A stretch of 61,674 nt of DNA, taken from Chlorobium chlorochromatii (lineage in GTDB: Bacteria > Bacteroidota > Chlorobiia > Chlorobiales > Chlorobiaceae). The stretch spans positions 1-61,674 of the forward strand of contig DYND01000007.1 in NCBI GenBank assembly GCA_020721255.1, given 5' to 3'. Of this stretch, positions 8,924 through 15,923 are shown in pieces (position 1 is the first letter of the stretch; every line of letters begins with the position of its first letter). The notes under the pieces were generated by a model, which saw only the letters and a program-made list of their open reading frames with translations, was not told where the DNA came from and searched no databases. A program made the position numbers and the translations under genes.

Positions 8924-9696
8924 TAATCCCACTTCTTCCAGGGCGCTTTGCCACTCGCCCAGAGTTCTTCAAGTAATTGCTTGTCACGCAAGGTATCCAT
9001 CGGCTGCCAAAAGCCGTGATGTTCGTAAGCCATCAAATCACCGGCAGCGGCAAGCTGCATTAATGGTTCTTGTTCCCAAATGGTACTATCCCCCTTGATG
9101 TGACCTAATACCTTTGGCGAGAGCACAAAAAAACCGCCATTAATCATAGCATCATCACCTTTCGGCTTCTCCTTGAAACTCATAACCTGCTTGTTCTGAA
9201 TACCAAGCGCACCAAAGCGGCCAGGCGGAAAGGTCGCAGTAAGCGTAGCAGCTTTACCATGCTGGCGATGGAAGTTGATGGTTGCACTGATATCAATGTC
9301 ACTAACCCCATCACCGTAAGTAAAACAGAATGCGTCCTCATCCTTTACGAAGTCTGCCACGCGACCCAGACGACCACCGGTCATTGAATTATCACCCGTA
9401 TCAACCAATGTCACTTTCCAAGGCTCTGCTCGCTTTTCATGGACGTGCATGCTGTTCGACCTCATATCAAAGGTAACATCGGACATGTGCAAAAAGTAAT
9501 TGGCGAAGTATTCTTTAATCACATAACCTTTATAGCCACAGCAGATCACAAAGTCATGAATGCCATGGTGAGAGTACATCTTCATAATGTGCCAAAGAAT
9601 TGGTTTACCACCAATTTCAACCATGGGTTTAGGGCGGGCTGATGTCTCTTCACTCAAGCGAGTACCAAGCCCTCCAGCAAGAATCACTACTTTCAT
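8923..9696 (-). CDS. rfbF: Glucose-1-phosphate cytidylyltransferase
   Basis: Nucleotidyltransferase of 257 residues that makes CDP-glucose from CTP and glucose-1-phosphate, the entry step for 3,6-dideoxyhexoses. It begins with [16 protein letters not shown], the nucleotide-binding signature, then [30 protein letters not shown] (about residues 126-136) carries the catalytic metal-binding aspartate. The length is standard for RfbF. It is the first intact gene of the CDP-sugar operon; a broken lipid-carrier transferase lies immediately upstream, so the original operon start was probably disturbed. Coupled to rfbG by a one-base overlap. Confidence 0.96.
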   Translation of the reverse strand: MKVVILAGGLGTRLSEETSARPKPMVEIGGKPILWHIMKMYSHHGIHDFVICCGYKGYVIKEYFANYFLHMSDVTFDMRSNSMHVHEKRAEPWKVTLVDTGDNSMTGGRLGRVADFVKDEDAFCFTYGDGVSDIDISATINFHRQHGKAATLTATFPPGRFGALGIQNKQVMSFKEKPKGDDAMINGGFFVLSPKVLGHIKGDSTIWEQEPLMQLAAAGDLMAYEHHGFWQPMDTLRDKQLLEELWASGKAPWKKWD

Positions 9697-9718
9697 AAAC
9701 AGCCTTTCTTAAAATAAA

Positions 9719-10123
9719 TCAAAGCGATACATCACATCTCAAACGATCATAAAGCATGGCATAAACCATAAAACCACCAAACCATGCTGCAACAAGAAAA
9801 TCGATACGGTTGTACTGTAAAACAGCAAAACCTCAGACCAAGCATGTAAAGACCCAGCACAGTGGCAAGCTGGCAACAAGCATTTGACCGAGCAGTTGTG
9901 CTGTTGAACCAGAAGCTAACCACCAGGCAGCAATCAACCCCACAAAGAGAGCTACCCCACCAATGCGAGGAGTTGGCTGCACATGGAATTTTTGAACACC
10001 ATCAATGGTATCAAACGAATGCTTGCCGTGCCATTTTTTGGATACCACCAGAAGCACTGAAATTACACACGAGATGATTCCAGGAATAAGTTGCGCTATA
10101 GAAAAAGAAAGAGGTTGATTCAC
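9719..10123 (-). pseudogene. Remnant of WecA/MraY-type sugar-phosphate transferase (GT4)
   Basis: The first ~80 codons match the start of polyprenyl-phosphate GlcNAc/QuiNAc-1-phosphate transferases: a membrane segment, then KWHGKHSFDTIDGVQKFH and PTPRIGGVALFVG, the family's cytoplasmic loop. A complete member would be about 320-380 residues. Here the frame reaches a TGA at 9835-9833 after 96 residues. It then stays open in the same frame for another ~37 codons with a plausible hydrophobic C-terminus (FLVAAWFGGFMVYAMLYDR) before a second stop at 9721-9719. This suggests a large internal deletion joining the gene's start to the end of the same or another membrane-protein gene, plus a nonsense codon. 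Confidence 0.7.
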
Positions 10124-10201
10124 TAATAAAACAGATAGTATAACTTGCTTTTAAGCTCTGTGCTGAGTATCAAGTGCAAAATCATCAGGATGCTCCTAAT
10201 T

Positions 10202-10681
10202 CTATGCGCATATAGAACTATCCGGCTCTGGATAGGTCGCCTTACAAAAAGCAAGGGTACGGTTAAACCATGTGTATAACTCTGATGCAGACTGGGTCAG
10301 CGCCATGAAGAATTCGGATAGTCGTTGTTCATTTTCTTCATACTCATGATTGACAGCATTGCGCAGTTCACGAATCATTTTCCAGTGATCGACTGTATCC
10401 AGAATTCCGATTTTTTCCATGTACAGCAGTACAAAGCTGAACGGTTCAGTGCTTTGCTCTTCTTCCCGCGCTATAGCACGCATGACTTTACCTAAATGCT
10501 CCTGAAACTCACTGAATCGCACTCGGAAAGCAGCCAATGTTTCATGATTTTCGGGTGTCAATTGGTACCAGTCGCTGATTGGGAGAAGCTGCAACGTCTG
10601 TTCCAGCGAATAGTCCAGATAGTTTCGCATTCTGCGTAAGTGTTCAATTTTTTTCCAAATCAACTGCACGTTTGTGCTCAT
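10202..10681 (-). CDS. HEPN-domain toxin (HepT-like) of a HEPN/MNT module
   Basis: Helical protein of about 159 residues. Near residue 118 it has RELRNAVNHEY, which contains the HEPN ribonuclease motif R-x4-H and extends it to R-x4-H-x-Y. In characterised HepT/MntA systems that tyrosine is AMPylated by the partner nucleotidyltransferase to switch off the RNase. The gene follows and overlaps a minimal nucleotidyltransferase: the ATG at 10681 overlaps the partner's TGA as ATGA; an ATG three codons upstream is an alternative. Function as toxin is a family-based inference; the motif and gene pairing are directly visible. Confidence 0.85.
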   Translation of the reverse strand: MSTNVQLIWKKIEHLRRMRNYLDYSLEQTLQLLPISDWYQLTPENHETLAAFRVRFSEFQEHLGKVMRAIAREEEQSTEPFSFVLLYMEKIGILDTVDHWKMIRELRNAVNHEYEENEQRLSEFFMALTQSASELYTWFNRTLAFCKATYPEPDSSICA

Positions 10682-10962
10682 AGCCTGCATCCTTGAGTTT
10701 TGGCAATTCGGGCGATGAGTGAACGGTCAACAGGCTGGCGAACAATGAGGTCAACAGGCATGTTCAGGCTCTCTTCAATGTTAATTTTGCACCGAATTTC
10801 ATCCAGCAAGGTGTGGGGAGCGGCTTCAACATACAAGTCAACATCACCACCTCTTTTCCGGTCATCAAGACGTGAGCCGAAGAGCCAAATAGTGGCACTA
10901 TCACCAAAATGATGATGTATCTGCTGGCAGATCATTTGTGATTGACAAGAGCTAAGACGCAT
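10678..10962 (-). CDS. Minimal nucleotidyltransferase (MntA-like antitoxin)
   Basis: Protein of 94 residues with the DNA polymerase beta-type minimal nucleotidyltransferase core: IWLFGSRLDDRKRGGDVDLY gives the G-S-x10-D-x-D metal and nucleotide site, and the third acidic residue is in MPVDLIV. In HEPN/MNT systems this protein transfers AMP to a tyrosine of the HEPN RNase and so acts as antitoxin. It is the upstream gene of the pair and overlaps the HEPN gene by 4 bases. All three catalytic acids appear present, so the pair is probably functional. The gene order (MNT before HEPN) is common for this family. Confidence 0.85.
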   Translation of the reverse strand: MRLSSCQSQMICQQIHHHFGDSATIWLFGSRLDDRKRGGDVDLYVEAAPHTLLDEIRCKINIEESLNMPVDLIVRQPVDRSLIARIAKTQGCRL

Positions 10963-11040
10963 AGCAACTTTTTTTTATTCAAAATACGGCTCCACCAATT
11001 TTCGAGTTGTTGTCCATGTTTTACTCTCAGTTGAGCATGC

Positions 11041-11267
11041 CTACGAGTCACCATAATGGCCGCCAGCAGAAATGACAAAAACCGTGACGATGCTTTCATT
11101 AACCTCGTATATTATACGATGCTTCTTGTTGAGGCGTCTTGACCAACACCCTGCCAAATCTCCTCGCAGTTGCTCAGCTTCTTGATAATGGCTTTGTCAC
11201 CAAGCTGGTAAAAACAACTGATCTCCTTCTGCGCATCCTTTGAAATTATGAGAGTATAGTTTCCCAT
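11041..11267 (-). pseudogene. Broken YoeB-family toxin
   Basis: Reading from the ATG at 11267, which overlaps the antitoxin gene by 22 bases, gives a YoeB-like start MGNYTLIISKDAQKEIS followed by LGDKAIIKK. About 34 codons in, the sequence jumps to another frame that reads EQLRGDLAGCWSRRLNKKHR and ends in VFVISAGGHYGDS and a TAG at 11043-11041. This is the conserved C-terminal half of YoeB, with the catalytic Arg and His-Tyr region. The spacer expected between the two halves, about 57 bases, is missing, so a deletion has also shifted the frame. The toxin is therefore inactive while its antitoxin gene remains intact. Confidence 0.8.
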
Positions 11268-11506
11268 ATTTTTTTTGGATCAGTTATCGTAATGAAACGG
11301 CCTGCCTTTATATCCTCCCGACCCCGTTCAATGGCCTCAAGGACTTTTGGATTGGAGAAATACTTATCCGTGTCGCTCATTATTTTTGCAGGAATAATTT
11401 CGTAGGCCTCAGCTTTGCCAGACTGAACAACAACTCGCTCATTATTGGCCATGGTAAGGTACTTCTTGAGATTCCTGCGTAACTCTGTTGTGCTTATCGC
11501 TATCAT
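11246..11506 (-). CDS. YefM/Phd-family antitoxin
   Basis: Antitoxin of 86 residues. The true start is taken as the ATG at 11506 (MIAISTTELRRNLKKYL), since GAGAGGTGA lies just upstream and the homology begins there; a longer frame from 11605 has no such support. The N-terminal half has the Phd/YefM DNA-binding pattern (TTELRRNLKKYLTMANNE, then VVVQSGKAEAYEIIPA). The C-terminal half is a helix that would wrap the toxin. It normally binds YoeB RNase and represses the operon. Here the downstream toxin is broken, so the protein is an orphan antitoxin, possibly kept as protection against YoeB toxins encoded elsewhere. Confidence 0.85.
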   Translation of the reverse strand: MIAISTTELRRNLKKYLTMANNERVVVQSGKAEAYEIIPAKIMSDTDKYFSNPKVLEAIERGREDIKAGRFITITDPKKIWETILS

Positions 11507-11618
11507 AATCACCTCTCTTTGTGTTATACGCTCACCCTCAAAATAATAAACATGAATTGAATTCGTTTTGTAAATATTCATAAACCGCGTCAGCTCATCA
11601 AGCACTTACACCGCTTGG

Positions 11619-12611
11619 TCAACTGATTGACGGAATCGGAAGTGGATTTAAAACGGATTCCAGTGTTGGCGCTGTGAGGATAGCATCACACCATACGTTC
11701 AGCTCCTGCTCGGTGGCGTTGCTTAATTTCTCCGTTGCCCACTGGGGCAGTGCGCCAAAGCGGCGTTCAAGTTGCCGTGTCAACAGCCTGGATTCACCCT
11801 CGACTCGGCCTTTTACCATGCCTTCTTCTCGACCCTCCTCTCGGCCTTCTTCTCGACCCTCCATTTTGGCGCAATAATAGTTGGTTTCGATATAACTTGC
11901 CTCATCGCGCAGGGAATCCTGATAACGGTTATAGGCACGGAGCTCTTCGTCCGACATGCTCAGCAGGGCAAATGATTGCCTTGCTTTCTGAATCCCTTTC
12001 GCCTTGAACTCCTCTTTGATCTCCTGGTTTTTCAGAAAATATATCCACTCGTCAAGCGTTGTGCTGGCATTGCTGTTGAAATTATTCACCTTGATCAGGT
12101 AGTATTCGGGATAAACACTGCTGATGCTGGTTTTGCCGTACAGTATCTGTTGACGACGATCAAGCTCCAGGGTGTCGTGGTCGTGTAAGCCGACAAAGCT
12201 TGTGGTGCCATGATAAATGTAGTCGGAACCGTGACCAAGGTCAAAATAGAGAATATTGACCGAGATAACCTTGACCAGCGTCGCGTAGGTATCACTCTCT
12301 TTCTGATGTTCGGTAACGACCCGTGATGTGCCGTAAAGTATCCGCTGCAGGTAATCGTATTCACGATCATACTGCACTTCGATGATGATGAGTTCGCCTT
12401 TGCCGTTCTTTGCCTTGAGATCAACTCGGTTGAATTTGTCGCCACTGCTCTCTTTGTTGCTCTCGCTCTCCAGAATTTCAAGAATGGTTATATCCTCACC
12501 AAGCAGCTCGCTTAAAAAGCCTTCGAGTATCTCAAAATTCACCTTGCTGCGCAGCAGGCGCTTCATTGCCCAGTCGAACGTTATCAGCTTGCGTGGTGAA
12601 CGAGTGCTCAT
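11619..12611 (-). CDS. Rpn/PD-(D/E)XK nuclease-family protein with DUF4351 tail
   Basis: Protein of 330 residues related to the Rpn recombination-promoting nuclease/putative transposase group. The nuclease core is in the first ~110 residues: FDWAMKRLLRSK, then an Asp in FNRVDLKAKNGKGELIIIEVQ, where the E-x-Q following a hydrophobic strand is the PD-(D/E)XK active-site pattern. Residues ~250-265 are a charged EGRE repeat. The C-terminus (LLTRQLERRFGALPQW through LNVWCDAILTAPTLESVL) is a DUF4351-like module. Members are scattered, rapidly evolving, and often next to toxin-antitoxin genes as here. Whether it is a nuclease active in this cell is not known. Confidence 0.8.
   Translation of the reverse strand: MSTRSPRKLITFDWAMKRLLRSKVNFEILEGFLSELLGEDITILEILESESNKESSGDKFNRVDLKAKNGKGELIIIEVQYDREYDYLQRILYGTSRVVTEHQKESDTYATLVKVISVNILYFDLGHGSDYIYHGTTSFVGLHDHDTLELDRRQQILYGKTSISSVYPEYYLIKVNNFNSNASTTLDEWIYFLKNQEIKEEFKAKGIQKARQSFALLSMSDEELRAYNRYQDSLRDEASYIETNYYCAKMEGREEGREEGREEGMVKGRVEGESRLLTRQLERRFGALPQWATEKLSNATEQELNVWCDAILTAPTLESVLNPLPIPSIS
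11828..11863. repeat. Three 12-bp tandem units inside the Rpn-like gene
   Basis: Three near-identical 12-base units starting ctcgaccctcct, ctcggccttctt and ctcgaccctcca on the plus strand encode the E-G-R-E repeat of the Rpn-like protein on the minus strand. Unit length is a multiple of three, so slippage would change protein length without a frameshift. Degenerate copies flank the block. Confidence 0.8.
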
Positions 12612-12628
12612 GGTTTTTTCGCGAGGGT

Positions 12629-13816
12629 TTATGAGTTCCAGCGAAGCTGTTTGCGGAGTGCTTCGAGTTGAGCGGCAGTTTCGGTCTCTTTTTTGGCGTT
12701 TTGAAGCGCTTCGGTGATAAATGCCCAGAGTATAACGATAAAGCCAGTTGCTACGGCTGTAAGCAGTACGATAATACTGCGTTTTGGCTTGGATTTTTTT
12801 TCAGGCTCCAGCGCTTTATCGAGCACCTGGATGACGGAACTCTCTTTTGCTTCATCGATTTTAGCCGCTTCAAACTGCTTTGCCAGCATTTCATAAATAG
12901 TTTCAGCATACTTAACATCGCGAACCTTACGAATGTATTCAAGACCAGTTTCAGGCACTTTACTTGTGCTTACCGAACCTGTTTCAACCTTTGCAAGCTG
13001 CCCGCGCAAACCCGCCAAGATCTGCTGTGTACGGATATAATCAGGGTTATTGCCGGTAACAAAGGTACGCATAGCGCCCAGCTCAACCTCCTTCATGGCA
13101 ATCTGCCCTTTAAGCCCCGCTGCTGTACTGATAATAATTTGCGCTTGAGAATCGAGCTGGATAACACCCGTTTTCTCCTGCAATTTTTTGAGACTGACTT
13201 CAGCCTCACTGAGGGATTGCTTTGCCTGCAGCAGTTGCTTTTCAAAAAAAAGGCGGCGCTGCGAGGCTTCAGTAACAGCAAAAACCTGAGTCATTTGCTG
13301 CAGCGCATCAACATACCCATTGGCAAGCATAGCCGCCCGTTTCGGATGCTGATCGTCAACCTTTACCTCAATAATACCGTCTTTGCCGGATGTAATTTTT
13401 GTGGCTGCAGTCAGTTGTTTGCGAGTTTTTTCCGGCGAATCTGTTTCATACACCGCCTGAAGCTTAAACCGCCGGATCAAGCTATTCTGCAGCGTGCGGC
13501 TTTTCAGCATGGCTATGTATGTGTCGTTCGGGTTTTTTATACCCATAGCAGATGAGGAGATGCCATTGATGGCACTCAGTTGCCCAAGAAGCGCTGAAGC
13601 ACTCGACTGCTGCTGCTGTGGAGGAAGGATTTTTACATCGGCCGTATAAATTTTTGGCATAAAAAACGTGACCACAACGGCAAGAACGGCCGCAAGAAAG
13701 GGGGCACCAAGAATAAGCTTTTTATGTTTTGCGAGCGTAAGAGCAAGATCAAGCAGACTGATTTCATCGTCCAATTGCTCCTGCGGGGTACCATACTGGG
13801 TTGGTTTCTCAGGCAT
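12629..13816 (-). CDS. Wzz/chain-length determinant family protein
   Basis: Inner-membrane polysaccharide co-polymerase of about 395 residues. An N-terminal cytoplasmic stretch (DDEISLLDLALTLAKHKK) leads into a membrane segment (LILGAPFLAAVLAVVVTFF). A long periplasmic region with coiled-coil content follows (residues ~170-330), and a second membrane segment (SIIVLLTAVATGFIVILWAF) lies near residue 355. There is no C-terminal tyrosine kinase domain, so it is the Wzz type rather than full Wzc. It lies immediately after the Wza-like gene, the usual pairing for export. An ATG at 13816 is preferred to a TTG at 13828 that lies one base past the wza stop. Confidence 0.88.
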   Translation of the reverse strand: MPEKPTQYGTPQEQLDDEISLLDLALTLAKHKKLILGAPFLAAVLAVVVTFFMPKIYTADVKILPPQQQQSSASALLGQLSAINGISSSAMGIKNPNDTYIAMLKSRTLQNSLIRRFKLQAVYETDSPEKTRKQLTAATKITSGKDGIIEVKVDDQHPKRAAMLANGYVDALQQMTQVFAVTEASQRRLFFEKQLLQAKQSLSEAEVSLKKLQEKTGVIQLDSQAQIIISTAAGLKGQIAMKEVELGAMRTFVTGNNPDYIRTQQILAGLRGQLAKVETGSVSTSKVPETGLEYIRKVRDVKYAETIYEMLAKQFEAAKIDEAKESSVIQVLDKALEPEKKSKPKRSIIVLLTAVATGFIVILWAFITEALQNAKKETETAAQLEALRKQLRWNS

Positions 13817-13828
13817 ATCAGTCAACAA

Positions 13829-15748
13829 TCAATTTTTAAGTGTTTGAAGACCAGCCGCACCGAGACCAAACTGGTAGAGAATTGTTGTCCAGTCCATCAG
13901 GATTGAGACAAGACTTGGGCTTCTGCCATCAATATCAATAACCTTTTCAGGAACAACAATAGCATCGCCAGGATGAATTGCGCCTTTCCAGCCACCCTGC
14001 TTCTTGCTTTGCACCGAACCATCAGCACAAATTCGATACATTCTTGATTTATCGCCCGTTGGATTAATTCCACCAGCTTTTTTCAGATAATCCTTAACAT
14101 TATACTCAGCATCGTAAATAAACGTATTCTGCTGGAACACTGACCCAAGCACCGACACTGTCGTCGATTTTTCAGGAACAAAAACCCTGTCACCATCTTC
14201 AAGCGGAAAATCGGGCAGATCGTTAATTGTGCTTTCGAACTCTTTAAGATTAAGCACAACACGACCATCAGCCTTAAACGCCCTCAGCTTAGCAAGTAAA
14301 CCGCGCTGAAACTCAATTTGCCGCTGAAGCACCATACTCTCTTCAGGATTAGACTCACGAGCAAGTCGCTCCCTGTAGGTTACGTCAAGATCCTTTTCAA
14401 ACCGATCTGCCGCCTCATTAATCTGCGTCTGTTGCTCAGCCCTCACCTTTTCGCGAGTAAACACCGTACCATACACAAAACCCTTATCATTAACGCCACC
14501 CGTGCGCGTCAACAACCCTTTTAACGTTTCATCCTTCTCAATTTGAAACACACCAGGCTGCTTAACAGCACCATTAACCAGCACAAAAGCACGTGCCACC
14601 TTAACCTTGAACGGAATAGCTCCGGGTGAAAAGACCCGAATAATATCCGTAGGCTGCAACACTATTTTTGAAAGCTTTTTTGCAACCGACGCCTTATTCG
14701 CCTTCAGCTCGGCAAGAGTCTGATACCGATTGTTAACACTTTTTTCAACAATAATCGCTTTTTGATCGGCTGCCGACTCAAACCCGCCAGCCCAATCAAT
14801 AACCTCCGAAAGCGCAGTCTTTTTATTTAACTCAAAAATTGCCGGCTTCTTTACATTCCCAAAAAGCGCGACCAGAGACCCAACCTCGGGAATGTAGATA
14901 ACATCTCCATCCTGCAAGGAACGATCCATACTTTTATCGCCATAGAGCAACATATCGTAAAGATCAATAGAGACCGGGGGATTAGTACCACGCTTTAACT
15001 GAATGTTACGCATTGTGCCCGTACCCGAAGGACCGCCAGATGCAAAAAGAGCGTTAAGCAGTGTACTCATGGCGCTGAGGTTATAAGTACCCGGACGCTG
15101 GGCATGACCGAGAATATAAATCTGGACACTGCGAGTTTGAGAGATACTGGCCGTAAGCTCAAAGTTAGTATATATGCGGCTGATCGCTTTTTTAAGGTAG
15201 CCCTGCAGGTCACGATATTTGACACCGGCAACATTGACCGAACCAACACGAGGCAGATAAATTTCGCCGCTGCGGTTAACCGTAACATTGACATCAATAT
15301 CAACCATACCCCAGCCACGAACCTGCAACGCATCACCAGGACCAAGAATATAATCAGCATTCACTTGCGCACCACTGAGCGGCGCATAGGTACTGGGTAC
15401 ATTACCAAACAAATCGCGCCCGAAGTGAGGAAGCGACGCCCCTGTAGAGTTTGCCACATAGGACTGAAAACTCCCGGCAGTTGACGAAATACCCGAAGGA
15501 GCAACCTCTGTACGCTCACCCTGAGACTTCCCCATTTCTGTAGAACGGGCAGCATCGGAGGGGGATGTTGTGATAGAGACCGGAGCCGACATTGAGGGGG
15601 CTGCAAACGATGAACTTGCGGCATTTGCGCCGGCAGCACCTGAAGCACTGCCATCAGAACCTGACGACGAGCCAGAACTCTCAGCAGCACCGAGAGAGGA
15701 AGGCAACAACAATGTTAGAACAACCAGTAAAAAAGAGAGAGAACGCAT
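13829..15748 (-). CDS. Outer-membrane polysaccharide export protein (Wza/SLBB family)
   Basis: Exported protein of 639 residues. MRSLSFLLVVLTLLLPSSLG is a signal peptide; residues ~22-90 are low-complexity Ser/Ala/Gly-rich. The polysaccharide export domain follows: NADYILGPGDALQVRGWGMV (about residues 131-150) and GEIYLPRVGSVNVAG. Several SLBB domains follow (YILGHAQRPGTYNLSAMSTL, LFGNVKKPAIFELNKKTALS, VNGAVKQPGVFQIEKDETL, LGSVFQQNTFIYDAEYNVKD). It is longer than E. coli Wza because it has extra SLBB repeats and a coiled segment near residues 440-490. It would form the outer-membrane exit channel for the glycan assembled by the downstream genes. Confidence 0.92.
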   Translation of the reverse strand: MRSLSFLLVVLTLLLPSSLGAAESSGSSSGSDGSASGAAGANAASSSFAAPSMSAPVSITTSPSDAARSTEMGKSQGERTEVAPSGISSTAGSFQSYVANSTGASLPHFGRDLFGNVPSTYAPLSGAQVNADYILGPGDALQVRGWGMVDIDVNVTVNRSGEIYLPRVGSVNVAGVKYRDLQGYLKKAISRIYTNFELTASISQTRSVQIYILGHAQRPGTYNLSAMSTLLNALFASGGPSGTGTMRNIQLKRGTNPPVSIDLYDMLLYGDKSMDRSLQDGDVIYIPEVGSLVALFGNVKKPAIFELNKKTALSEVIDWAGGFESAADQKAIIVEKSVNNRYQTLAELKANKASVAKKLSKIVLQPTDIIRVFSPGAIPFKVKVARAFVLVNGAVKQPGVFQIEKDETLKGLLTRTGGVNDKGFVYGTVFTREKVRAEQQTQINEAADRFEKDLDVTYRERLARESNPEESMVLQRQIEFQRGLLAKLRAFKADGRVVLNLKEFESTINDLPDFPLEDGDRVFVPEKSTTVSVLGSVFQQNTFIYDAEYNVKDYLKKAGGINPTGDKSRMYRICADGSVQSKKQGGWKGAIHPGDAIVVPEKVIDIDGRSPSLVSILMDWTTILYQFGLGAAGLQTLKN

Positions 15749-15923
15749 AAGGTGGAACGGTGATAAAAAGCGATGAAAACAAGAGCGATAAAAAAAGCTA
15801 CGCCACCTTCAGTCACACACGACAAGGGTTCAAAAGAGAATAATGACTGAGCTTTTTATGAAAAGCGTCATGGAATATACGAAAAAAAAAATATTCCTTG
15901 AATTCTCCCTGCTCAACCCGCCC

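Noticed and set aside
11828-11863. CRISPR-like array
   Set aside because: The 12-base units have no spacers and are simply coding tandem repeats.
12668-13555. Long plus-strand frame (295 codons) across the Wzz-like gene
   Set aside because: Cys/Phe/His-rich shadow translation with no recognisable domain, opposite a gene with clear membrane topology.
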